A DNA stretch of 64,000 nt from Cordylochernes scorpioides (taxonomy: Eukaryota; Arthropoda; Arachnida; Pseudoscorpiones; Chernetidae), in the NCBI GenBank assembly GCA_030710605.1, contig CP092865.1, forward strand, positions 33,377,749 through 33,441,748. Direction: 5' to 3'. The stretch's first letter is position 1. Each line of letters begins with the position of its first letter. The notes beneath the pieces were generated by a model. It saw only the letters and a list, made by a program, of their open reading frames with translations. It had not been told where the DNA came from and did no database searches. Position numbers and translations under genes: made by a program. Positions 1 to 9,688 of this stretch are shown here, piece by piece.

Positions 1-103
1 CGAGATATTTTTTTTTTTATAAAAAATATTTTTAAAAGAAACTTTTCCCTGGAGGCTTTATGTTTTTATTTTAATATTGATTCAAGGGATTATTTTATTG
101 AAT
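1..103. other. AT-rich leader without recognised feature
   Basis: Poly-T and AT-rich sequence before the minisatellite. I see no gene, repeat unit or regulatory signal in it. Confidence 0.5.
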
Positions 104-718
104 AGTCATTAATTTATTCAAATCCATTGTTGCGAATGAAGTAGACATTGTCGTGCATTAATAGTCATTGTTATGGATAATAGTCATTAATTTAAGTTAA
201 ATCCCATTGTTGCGGATGAAGTAGACATTGTCGGGCATTAATAGTCATTGTTATGGATAATAGTCAATAATTTGAGTTAAATCCCATTGTTGCAGATGAA
301 GTAGACATTGTCGTGCATTAATAGTCATTGTTATGGATAATAGTCATTAATTTATTCAAATCCCATTGTTGCGGATGAAGTAGACATTGTCGTGCAATAA
401 TAGTCATTGTTGTGGATAATAGTCATTAATTTGAGTTAAATCCTATTGTTGCGGATGAAGTAGACATTGTCGTGCATTAATAGTCATTGTTTTGGATAAT
501 AGTCATTAATTTATTCAAATCCCATTGTTGCGGATGAAGTAGACATTGTCGTGCATTAATAGTCATTGTTATGGATAATAGTCATTAGTTTGAGTTAAAT
601 CCCATTGTTGCGGATGAAGTAGACATTGTCGTGCATTAATAGTCATGGTTATGGATAATAGTCATTAATTTGAGTTACATCTCGTTGTTGCGGATAAAGT
701 AGACATTAGTAAATTAAA
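104..718. repeat. 80-bp higher-order minisatellite array
   Basis: The block GTAGACATTG recurs at 141, 221, 301, 380, 460, 539, 619 and 699, a spacing of 79-80 bp. Each 80-bp unit is made of four related blocks of about 20 bp: ATTGTTGCGGATGAAGTAGAC, ATTGTCGTGCATTAATAGTC, ATTGTTATGGATAATAGTC and ATTAATTTGAGTTAAATCCC. The fourth block alternates between TTTGAGTT and TTTATTCAA forms. This is a monomer-in-multimer organisation like a small satellite. No coding potential. The same family reappears at 1413-1512 and 8218-11460. Confidence 0.9.
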
Positions 719-740
719 TTTAATTTCCATCTATCGTTAG

Positions 741-1414
741 AATTTGACATGAATAAATTAACTGGCAATGAGCTTCTTTTAAATATCATCAAATATTATC
801 TCTACAGACCTTACTGCAATGATATGAGTTATTGAATGAGAGGGCTTGGCTCATCAGTAGTGAACCCTCTCGGCGGTTTCGCCAAATTAATCTCTAGACC
901 TCTCTACTATTGTATTGAATTGGTTTGGAATATACCCTATATATTTGTTATAAAAACAAATTTTGCTCGATTCAATACCTTGAAATTATATGTATGTTCC
1001 TCTACAGACCTATAAGCTTATGTCCATAGTTCACTAAACACCCCTAATCTGCCTTCCATAGAAAATACAGGGTATATATTTGTTATGAAAACATATTTTG
1101 CGGAAGAGCTTTGCTCGATGCAATACCTTGAAATTATATGTATGTTCCTCTACAGACCTATAAGCTTATCCATAGTTCACTAAACACCCCTAAGCTGCCT
1201 TTCATAGAAAATACAGGGTATATTCCAAACCAATCCAATACAATAGTAGAGCGGTCTAGAGATTAATTTGATGAAACCGCTGAGAGGGTTCACTACTGAT
1301 GAGCCAAGCCCTCTCATTCAATAACTCATATCATTGCAGTAAGGTCTATAGAGATAATATTTGATGATATTTAAAAGAAGCTCATTGCCAGTAAATTTAT
1401 TTGTGTAAAATTTT
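741..1414. mobile_element. Fold-back element copy 1 (long inverted repeat)
   Basis: The left arm (from about 741) and the right arm (ending about 1414) are inverted copies, sharing CTGGCAATGAGCTTCTTTTA at the tips and GAGAGGGCTTGGCTCATCAG further in. The centre holds two direct copies of a segment with AAAATACAGGGTATAT. It sits inside the 80-bp minisatellite, whose units flank both sides, so it is younger than that array. No transposase ORF; a non-autonomous element. It is the most diverged of three family members here (others at 30934-31440 and 63153-63778). Its arms carry the permuted hammerhead parts listed separately. Confidence 0.85.
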
Positions 1415-1512
1415 AAAGTAGACATTGTCGTGCATTAATAGTCATTGTCGTGCATTAATAGTCATTGTTGTGGATAAATAGTCATGAATTTGATTTAAAT
1501 CCCATTGACAAT
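1413..1512. repeat. Continuation of the 80-bp minisatellite
   Basis: About 100 bp of the same blocks (GTAGACATTGTCGTGCATTA, GTCATTGTTGTGGATAAATA) after the fold-back element. Read with 104-718 it shows that the element split one array. Confidence 0.8.
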
Positions 1513-1573
1513 TAAAATAAATTTATTCACAACTTAGTCAATATTTACAAAATGAGGAAGAGATCACAAAAAT

Positions 1574-1765
1574 AACACTGATAGACAAAACTTAAGGAAG
1601 TTGTACCTTATAGCATATATATATATCGGGATACAGAAAATAACTCTGAGAGATATTTGATGCACAGTGATATCTGTGCATCAAATATCTCTCAGAGTTA
1701 TTTTCTGAATCCCGATATATATATGCTATAAGGTACAACTTCCTTAAGTTTTGTCAATCAGTGTA
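1574..1765. mobile_element. Near-perfect palindromic MITE
   Basis: Two arms of about 90 bp are almost exact reverse complements: CACTGATAGACAAAACTTAA on the left matches the right end TTAAGTTTTGTCAATCAGTG. They meet at a central GATGCACAG/CTGTGCATC dyad. It would form a 90-bp hairpin. It carries no ORF and is unrelated to the fold-back family next door. Confidence 0.8.
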
Positions 1766-1786
1766 ATTAGAGAAAATAAAAAGATA

Positions 1787-1856
1787 GCGAAAAGCGTGTT
1801 CGAACCTGGGACATCAGGTTCTAAAGTCTGAAGCTTTCGCGGCTAGGCTTTTTCGC
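1787..1856 (-). tRNA. tRNA-like sequence (tRNA pseudogene or SINE head)
   Basis: Read on the minus strand, a 7-bp acceptor pairing (GCGAAAA with TTTTCGC) encloses about 56 nt. Inside are an A-box-like CTAGCCGCGAAAGC, an anticodon-arm-like TCAG/CTGA hairpin and a clear B box (GGTTCGAAC). The anticodon stem is only 4 bp and its loop is too long, so a functional tRNA is doubtful. It lies 37 bp before the Gypsy-1 LTR. Confidence 0.35.
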
Positions 1857-2070
1857 CTTATTATATAGCAATTTAAAGAAGAATTCTAAAATTGTCAAGA
1901 AGCTCGTCTCCAGATGGGACACCTGTCAATCATCCCTGGACCCCGGGGGGGACCACAGGTGTGAGAGGTTCTCGGAAGCCGATCTGTAAATAAGAAAAAC
2001 GGGACGGTGGCTGACGCCGCTCATTAGGATTATCTTTAACTTGGGGTAAGTTGTACTCTCTCTCTCTCTC

Positions 2071-3925
2071 GAGCGGCGCGGACGCACGTGCTCGCGCGCG
2101 CTCCCGCTTACCCTGCCGGCGTGGCGTGTTCTTTGGCGTTCTTTTCTTAAGCCTAAAAAGAATGTTTTTTAAATTCTTTTTCGAAATAAATAAATATGAT
2201 GGAACTTTCCAACCCATATGCGGTATTGGCGGAGAGCCAGGACAAAGATCTACACGATGGTATGATTCCCATCGAGGTGGCTGATATGCAAGTTGATTTA
2301 ACGACGATAAAAGATTCGACGAAGAATCGTTCGAATTCAGATGTGAGCGACGCAAATTCGTTCGTGAAAAACGGCGGAAATGTAAATCCGGCCGCGGAAA
2401 AAAGAGAAAAATGGGCGGAGCAAGTTGAGGCCGCGGAAAAGCAAAATGACACCGAACCTTTCCAATCTTTACACGGGAAAAAAAGGAAACGGCTTAACCC
2501 TAAAAGTCAGCGGGCCCAGATTGTGAGGCCGGACGCTAGCTCTCCAAAGCCATCTGGACAGCTTCGTAAAACAACGAAGGAGTCCGTGACTTTCGTCGGG
2601 AACACCAGGCAACAGAAGGTGCTGAACAAAGCCAGATCATCAGCAGCAAGGTTCGACCAATGCTGCTATGTCGAATGGTGCGCGGACTTCCATCCCGTGC
2701 ACTATATGAAGGCCTTGGAAGAGTTGCTGGGGAAGGGATCCGTCTACCAGCTGATGAAGATGTCCGGCCATGTTATGGTCGGACTGGACAGCATTGAGAA
2801 GGCGGAGCGCCTGGTGGAGAATGGACTCACCATCAACAACACCTTCCTCAGAGCATTTCCATACAGAAGGAAGGCGGAGAAGATCATCCTCGGGAACCTG
2901 CCGATAGCAGTGAGGGAGGAGGACATCATTGAAGCCCGGCGACCTTACTTCCGGGTTGTCTCCCTGGCCTATGAAGTGGTGTCCTGTAACGGCTACACCT
3001 GGACCACCAGTAACAGGGAGGCCTTCGTCCTTCTGAATGAAGGACACAAAATCCACTAGCTCCCTGCCAAGCTGGTGATCATCTCCAAAGAGGAGTCTAC
3101 ACCCACCTACATCACCTACGGTGTTAGGTGTAGTAGATGTCACCGCCAGGGACATCGGCGAGCCACCTGCCCCCAGGGCACCCGAAGTGGACCGGTGTTG
3201 ACACCTCCACCCTCCCAGTCCACCCCCTTTAACAAATCCGCCCTCTCAACACCACCTGCGGAACTGTCTGCACCTTTCAAGCAGACCCCCTCAACATCCT
3301 CCAGCATTGCCGCGCCTGCGTCCGTGGCGAACTTCCCTGTCCGTCCCTACGAGAATCCAACCCCCGAGCTTCCTGCTTCGGCGCCGAGCACCAGCCAGTT
3401 GCCGTCACGACCAGAGCCCTTCCTAACCAATACTGAGTCATCAGCGGCTCCTGCAAAGGAGAACCAAACCATGACTGTACCCCAGTCTACTACCCCCGTG
3501 GCCCAAATCCTATCTCCCTCTCTGGCCCTTCAGGAGAGGGATCAGGTAGAGAATATGTTCATAGAGCTAAACGCTGACTCTATTCTGGCCCCTCTCTATG
3601 AAGAGGTTGATGATGATGAAATAGTGGCCGCGGTTCTACACCGCTCTGACAGAGAAACACTCCCCGATGAACTCTCCTATGAAAATAGGAAAATTCTGTA
3701 CGATTTCCTCGGCGATGCAATTGAGCACGTTGGGGACAAGAACCCTTTTATAATCACGGGACTTTCCGAACTCAGGGCGGCCTTGAACATTTGACATTAT
3801 CCAGACGTCCCTTCAGAGAAGGATCATGTCTGATGTAAATATAAATATATATTTTTTTCTGTAACTATAAAATTGCCAATATATAATATTATATGAACGA
3901 TTAATAAAGTCGTTTCAATCTCAAT
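2071..3925 (+). mobile_element. ORF1-only Tx1-like LINE inserted in a CT microsatellite
   Basis: A 1.86-kb insertion flanked on both sides by CT repeats of the Gypsy-1 LTR. It starts GAGCGGCGCGGACGC and ends GTCGTTTCAATCTCAAT directly before CTCTCTC. It has a GC-rich 5' UTR, one long ORF1 and a short AT-rich 3' UTR with AATAAA. No reverse transcriptase follows ORF1, and only 130 bp separate the ORF1 stop from the 3' end, so this is a half-LINE that would need a partner's enzyme. Similar ends on the LINEs at 12.8 kb indicate TC-microsatellite targeting. Confidence 0.75.
2196..3794 (+). pseudogene. LINE ORF1 protein (nucleic-acid chaperone type), one in-frame stop
   Basis: Structural ORF1 protein of a non-LTR retrotransposon, expected to bind element RNA. 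One reading frame of 533 codons, interrupted by a single TAG at 3057-3059; reading resumes at once in the same frame. The N-terminal 150 residues are Lys/Glu/Asn-rich and disordered. A region around residues 160-290 resembles the RRM-like module of Tx1/L1-clade ORF1 proteins (KIILGNLPIAVREEDI). A CCHC knuckle CSRCHRQGHRRATC lies near residue 325, followed by a Pro/Ser-rich linker and an acidic C-terminal domain ending SELRAALNI. The start ATG at 2196 follows a TATAAATATG-like AT stretch; a second ATG follows immediately. Homologous to the minus-strand ORF at 11.8-12.6 kb. Confidence 0.7.
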
Positions 3926-4103
3926 CTCTCTCTCCCTATAAATACCCCTTATAATAAATTAATTATTCCCAAATTTGCCCTTGCTTTATTTATCTCCGCG
4001 ACATATTTTGGCGGAGACGCTGGGTAACGTGACGGTACTTCGAAGAAGTCGACGTCTACAGGGACGTGAACCAATTATTGAACTTTTGCCACAACGAATA
4101 AAA

Positions 4104-5253
4104 ATGGAAGACGACCACAGACCTACTGTTAGCGGATCCTACCTCCCTTGTCAGCGCCAACGAGATCCATCTACCTTTTCTGGAGATGGAAATATAAACC
4201 CTGGACAGTGGTTGAAGGAGTACGAGAGATTGTCGAAGTACAACAGATGGGACGACCCCATGAAGCTTGTCAACGTCGTCTTTTACTTGAACGGAACTGC
4301 TGGAAGGTGGTTTGATAATAACGAAGAATCACTCAACTCGTGGAGAAGCTTTGAAGACGCATTCTGCGGTGTGTTCGGACTGCAGGAGGATTCTGCTCTA
4401 CGCGCCGAGGAGGGTCTGAAGTCAAGAGCACAGAAGGCGGAGGAATCCAGCGAGTCATATATCCAGGAGATTCTTAGTCTCTGCCACCAGGTGAACCCTC
4501 GCATGGAAGAAGGTGAGATAGTTGCTCACATTATAAAGGGAATTTCGGAGGATTCATACCAGGTATTGGTGGCAAAAGACATACAGACGGTAGATGAGAT
4601 CCTGAAGTTTTACCGTCATCTGACAACCGTCAAGCAGCGCAGGATCGGCCGTACGAAATTCGCCAAGTTGTCAAACGTAATGCCCATTTCATGTGTTGAC
4701 GACTCAGACGACTTGGCCGGCTTAATTCGGCGCATCGTTAGAGAAGAGATACAAAAGGTCTTCTCACCACCTGAAGTGGGCAATCCTCTCCGAGAGGTAA
4801 CGCCCTGGAAAAGACTGTGAGGGAAGAGTTAGCCGTGTTCTCCAACCTACCAGAGCACAAATCAACGTGGTACAACAACAACCACGCACGCCCTATAATA
4901 TCGACCGACCAACCCAACCCAGGAAGACGGAACATTGGAGAACCTACGACGACAAACCAATTTGCTTCCACTGCGGACGACCCGGACATGTCGTCCGTTA
5001 TTGTAGGGAACGACGGCAGTTCTTCGCTGAAGCCAGGTCAAGGAATGGCGGAGATGGAAGAAATGTTGGATTTTCGAGTCGACCCCCGAGATATGACGCC
5101 GACAACTACTATGTAACGCCCCAAACCTCGACGCACTTCTACCGGAGCTCTTCCCCACATCCAAGCCGCGCAAGGTCGCCAGCCCGAAAACAATCCCAGT
5201 CGCCAGCCCGTCGTTTCAGTCGTTCTCCCAAGCCTCAGAATGTGAAAAACTAA
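4104..5253 (+). pseudogene. Gypsy-1 gag (frameshifted)
   Basis: Capsid/nucleocapsid polyprotein of the Gypsy element. The Retrotrans_gag-type core is readable from the ATG at 4104 (STFSGDGNINPGQWLKEYER, then GTAGRWFDNNEESLNSW) to a stop at 4818. The frame then shifts and the nucleocapsid continues in another frame from about 4867, with a CCHC knuckle CFHCGRPGHVVRYC followed by an Arg/Ser-rich tail ending at 5253. At least one frameshift separates capsid from nucleocapsid. Confidence 0.8.
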
Positions 5254-5318
5254 GTGGAGCGGCTTCTAACGGGGGTGAGGTCGCCATTGAGGAAAATCCT
5301 CCAGGGTATATCGCCGCT

Positions 5319-7216
5319 AAATTAAAAGAAAATTTTGTTATGGTCGAAATAAATGGACGCAAAATTAAAGCATTGGTGGATTCAGGAGCAGACTTTTCTG
5401 TTATTTCAGACAAATTTCGACGCGAACTGAAGACACCTCTCTTCAAAGAACCAGATCCCATTCTTAAAGCCGCAAACAAAAATTTAATAGAGACCCTAGG
5501 AAAATGTGTCCTGAACATAGAAGTTAATGGTCTGAAGATATCCTTTGAATTCGTTGTTATGGTGGAATGCAGCCAGGACATCATATTCGGATGGGACTTC
5601 TTCAAGGCCACCGAAGCCGTCATTGATTGTGGCAGAAATGAACTCCATCTCGGGGAAACCTCTGTCCTGGAATCTCGAGAGGAGGAAAACCAGAGATTGT
5701 TTGCTTCCGACGACTTTGTCATCCCGCCTAAATCAATAAAGAAGATCAGTGTGATAAACGAAGAAATATGTGGTGTTAGAAATGTTTTAGTCTCAACTTC
5801 TAAGGACTTATTATTAAGAAAAGAAGTTCTTATACCAAACTCATTGGTTACATTTCGACACGGCCGAGGTAGTATTTGGGTTGCGAATGGAGCGTCTTGG
5901 CCGCAACTGATTCCATCGGGAATAAATATGTGCACCATGGAAAGTTATGAGAATGGGATTATCTGCATCCTTATTGAATTCAGCGATAAGTTACAAGAAA
6001 CGCAGCTAAAGTCACGTGAATGGTCACAGAAAATAAACCTTACTTTAGATCCAGGGCTGTCTGAAATTCAAAGGTTACAGCTTGTTTCATGCCTTGACGA
6101 GTTTATTGACATATTTGACTTTGGGGGAACTCCTATTAAGCCCACCAGTACTGTGAAGCACAAGATAAACACAGGAGACCACTCTCCTATCAAACAGCGG
6201 CCCTATAGAGTAGCACCAAGTGAACGACGACTAATTCAAGATGAAGTGAACAAGATGATTGAAAATCACATCGTGAAGCCCACTGAAAGTCCTTGGTCAT
6301 CTCCAGTTATTCTTGTTCGAAAGAAAGATGGTACCTGGAGATTCTGCGTAAATTATCGTCGATTAAATAAGATAACAAAAAAAAAAGATGTTTACCCGCT
6401 GTAACGCATTGACGATGCCTTGGACAGTTTAGCTGGCTCTAGTTACTTCTCCACGATGTATCTTCAGTCCGGGTATTGGCAGATTGAAGTGGACGAAAAA
6501 GACAGGGAGAAAACTGCCTTAATCTCTCCAGATGGATTGTATGAATTCCGAGTAATGCCTTTCGGTCTATGCAACGCTCCAGCAACGTTTGAAAGGATGA
6601 TAGATAGTGTTCTGGGCAGTCTTAAATGGAACATGTGCCTTTGCTATCTGGACGACATCGTAGTTTACGCACCTACCTTTGAGGAACATCTACGACGTCT
6701 ACAACTTGTATTAAGGCGCATCCAGAAAGCTGGACTAAGCTTGAAACAAAAAAGTGTCTTTTTGTATCAAGGAGGATAAAGATTTTAGGACACCTTGTTG
6801 ACGCCAATGGAATTCATCCAGATCCAGATAAAGCTGAAGCCGTCTCTAAATTTCTGAGGCCAAAGAATATCTCTGAACTGAGGAGCTTTCTTGGATTATG
6901 TTCCTATTACCGAAGATTTATTGAAAACTTTGCCGACAAAGCTAGATCTTTGCATGACCTAATGAAGACTGAAAAACAATTCTATTGGGATGCAGCTCAA
7001 GAGAAAGCGTTTGAAGTCCTTAAAACTGCTCTAATTTCAGAGCCTGTCTTGGGACACTTTGATGAATCTGCTGATACCCATCTACACACGGATGCAAGAG
7101 GACATGGTATTGGAGCTGTTCTTCTACAAATACAAGGTGGAAAGGTTATCTTGAAGCATGAAGCTCCTAGAGAAATGATAACAGAGATTGCGGAAGAAAT
7201 TTCATTTCTCAAGTAA
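5319..7216 (+). pseudogene. Gypsy-1 pol: protease, reverse transcriptase, partial RNase H
   Basis: The aspartic protease motif [13 protein letters not shown] is near 5375. Reverse transcriptase starts near 6160 ([17 protein letters not shown]) and includes the fingers motif [26 protein letters not shown] at 6402-6404 sits where the conserved YPLPRID segment would continue; the same frame then proceeds through MPFGLCNAPATFERM and the catalytic CYLDDIVVYA near 6650. Near 6775 the frame shifts and the thumb/connection continues (ILGHLVDANG, SFLGLCSYYRRFIENF). RNase H begins (LHTDARGHGIGAVL) but is cut off at 7216 by a deletion. Confidence 0.85.
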
Positions 7217-7236
7217 TAAAATAGATCAATGCTCTG

Positions 7237-7905
7237 TGCGGAATTGTGCACAGATTTACAACGGCCTACCATCCCCAGACCAACGGCCTGACTGAAAGGT
7301 TCATCAAAACTCTGGGAGATATGTTGTCCATGTACACAGGTGTTGAGCAGAAGGACTGGGACCTAGTTTTACCCTACGTAACTTTTGCTTACAACACTGC
7401 TAAACAGGAGGCAACCGGCTACACTCCGTTCTTTCTTGTCCACGCCCGGGAGGCCGAGACATACATCGATGCCGTACTACCTTACCTACCAGATGAGATC
7501 TCTGACCACTACGTTGGAGAACTTGTGACCAGAGCTGAGGAAGCGCGTCAACTCTCCCGAAAAGCCTTCAACAATCACAGGCTAAAGACCGTAGACTTTA
7601 CGACCTGAAGTCTATTACCAGAAGGATGATCTTGTGTGGGTTTTTACTCCCATCCAAAAAGTAGGACTCTCAGAAAAGCTACTGAAGAGATACTTCGGTC
7701 CCTACAAGGTGACCAAGAATCTTTCAGAAGTTACGTATGAAGTAGAGCCCGTGGACACTTCTCCCCAATCACGGAAATGTCATTCGGATGAAGCCCTACC
7801 TCGATCCTGAAGAACAACATTCCATTCTGCTAGGGAACACCAGCCGTGATAGATTTGCTTCCAGAACACGGGCTGAAACAAGCTAATCAGCGGGTCGCTG
7901 TTTTC
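7237..7905 (+). pseudogene. Gypsy-1 integrase, 3' half only
   Basis: It opens directly with the last part of the catalytic core: TTAYHPQTNGLTERFIKTLG contains the third acidic residue (E) of the DDE triad. The zinc-binding domain and the first two aspartates are missing through the deletion at about 7220-7240. The frame is readable to 7608, then shifts. In the next frame the GPY/F-type C-terminal module is visible (YDLKSIT region, then GLSEKLLKRYFGPYKV near 7670-7710). The 3' LTR begins 7922. Confidence 0.8.
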
Positions 7906-7921
7906 TCTAAAGAGGGAGTAA

Positions 7922-8154
7922 TGTCAAGAAGCTCCATCCAGATGGGACACCTGTCAATCATCCCTGGACCCCAGGGGACCACAGGTGTGAGGGGTTTTCG
8001 GAAGCTGATCTGTAAATAAGGAAAACGGGACGGTGGCTGACATTAGGATTATCTTTAACTTGGGGTAAGTTGTACTCTCTCTCTCCCTATAAATACCCCT
8101 TATAATAAATTAATTATTCCCAAACTTTCCCTTGCTTTATTTATCTCCGCGACA
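7922..8154 (+). repeat. Gypsy-1 3' LTR
   Basis: 233-bp repeat, TGTCAAGAAGCT to CTCCGCGACA, matching the split 5' LTR. The preceding AAAGAGGGAG (7910-7919) is a plausible polypurine tract. It retains an uninterrupted CT tract at the position where the 5' copy took the LINE, so it shows the empty site. Confidence 0.85.
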
Positions 8155-8671
8155 ATATTTACAAATTAAAATTTTCAGCCGGGGGGTCTTCCCCGCCGTT
8201 CAAGTGTCCTTTTTGAGGATAAAGTAAACATTGTCGTGCAATAATAGTCATTGTTGTAGATAAATAGTCATCAATTTGAGTTAAATCTCATTGTTGCGGA
8301 TAAAGTAGGCATTGTCCTGCATTAAGAGTCATTGTCGTGCATTAATATTCATTGTTGTGGATAAATAGTCATTAATGAGATTTAAATCCCATTGTTGCGG
8401 ATGAAGTAGACATTGTCGTGCAATAATAGTCATTGTTGTGGGTAATTTCATTTTTGTTAATGAAATACTTATTGAAAAAATAGTAAAAATATATATGATA
8501 TTGTAATGAGATGAGGTACGAAAATTATAAAAAAGAAAAAGGCATCTCCTTATCGTGCAACTGAAATTTGCTGATAGCTTGCGCCATCTATCTGAATAAA
8601 TATCAACTTTTCTCGTTGATTTTCAATTATTCCAGAATTGGCCAAATACCCATTCTTGCTTAATCAAGAAA

Positions 8672-8718
8672 AGCTAACCACGTAAGCGTTTGGGGTTGTT
8701 GGCCCTCATCAGCGTGGT
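8672..8718 (-). ncRNA. Hammerhead-like motif, canonical strand order, one core base changed
   Basis: Read on the minus strand: stem I ACCACG pairs with CGTGGT; the core CTGATGA is exact (plus 8706-8712). Stem II is GGG/CCC around a short loop. The expected GAAA is CAAA (G12 changed to C). Stem III is minimal, with A15.1-U16.1 and A as the cleavage-site base. Beyond an internal loop, stem I can extend through AGCT/AGCT. The G12 change would be expected to abolish or cripple cleavage. It lies in the non-repetitive 310-bp interruption of the minisatellite. Confidence 0.4.
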
Positions 8719-9688
8719 GCAAGCTGTACCTCAGCAACCAAAAAAAACTGGTGGAAAACTGAAATACTTATTGTTTTTGGATAAAGTTTAATTTTTGTGA
8801 ATGTATTTTAATTGTTGCGGGTAAAGTAGTCAATGCGGTGAATAATCTAGTCATTATTAAATAAAAATTAGTGATTTTGTGAAATTGTGGATAGAAAAAG
8901 CCATTACTGTAAGTAAAGTTTCATTGTTGTCGAAAAATATATTTGCGCTCAAAAATACATTGTTGGGGATAAAATAGTTATTGGTATAGTATGAGTTTTA
9001 TTTTTACGAATAAACATTAATTTTTGTGGATAAATCTTCATTATTGTAGATGAAATATTCATTGTTGAGGTTGAAATACTCATTTTTGTGTAAATATATA
9101 TATTTTTTAGCAGATAAAAGGTCATTTTTGCGAATAAAGTAATCTTTGTTTTGGATTAAGCTCCGTTTTTATGGCTGAAGTAATCATTGTTGTGGATAAA
9201 TATTCATTAATTTGAGTTAAATCTCATTGTTGCGAATGAAGTGGACATTTTCGGGCATTAATAGTCATTGTCGTGGATAAATAGTCATTAATTTGAAAAC
9301 GACATTTGAAAACTATCCCGCCTGTGATTCTTTTCAACGAAAAATCAAAATTTATTTCAAGGAGAAATAACGATTATTTCTAACTTTTGGGATGAGGTAT
9401 GAAAGGGTGATTTGTGAAGTCATTAATTTGAGTTAAACCTAATTGTTGCGGATGAAGTAGACATTGTCGTGCATTAATAGTCATTGTTGTGGATAAATGG
9501 TGATTAATTTTAGTTAAATCTCATTGTTGTGGATGAAGTAGACATTGTCGTGCATTAATAGTCATTGTTGTGGATAAATGGTGATAAATTTTAGTTAAAA
9601 CTAATTGTTGCGGATGAAGTAGACATTGTCGTGCATTAATAGTCATTGTTGTGGATAAATGGTGATTAATTTTAGTTAAATCTCATTG

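Larger units (their letters stand above)
1893..4003 (+). repeat. Gypsy-1 5' LTR, split by a LINE
   Basis: LTR sequence occupies 1893-2070 and about 3926-4003. It matches the intact 3' LTR at 7922-8154 (233 bp), apart from scattered substitutions and an extra CGCCGCTC here. The interruption falls in the TACTCTCTCTCTC tract of the LTR. A primer-binding-like TGGCGGAGACGCTGGG begins at 4009, five bases after the LTR end. Confidence 0.85.
1893..8154 (+). mobile_element. Gypsy-1: decayed Ty3/Gypsy LTR retrotransposon
   Basis: LTR element bounded by repeats starting TGTCAAGAAGCT and ending TCTCCGCGACA. It holds gag, protease, reverse transcriptase, partial RNase H and the integrase 3' half in the expected order. 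It is dead: frameshifts in gag, an in-frame stop at 6402, a frameshift near 6775 and a deletion of roughly 1 kb that removes the RNase H end and most of integrase. I found no clear target-site duplication (left flank AAAAT, right flank ATATT). The 5' LTR is itself split by a LINE. Gypsy-2 (13.4 kb and 43.5 kb) is a close relative. Confidence 0.9.

Noticed and set aside
104..718. CRISPR-like array
   Set aside because: Whole 80-bp units repeat, with no unique spacers; eukaryotic context.
1880..1892. Target-site duplication for Gypsy-1
   Set aside because: Left flank AAAAT and right flank ATATT do not match.
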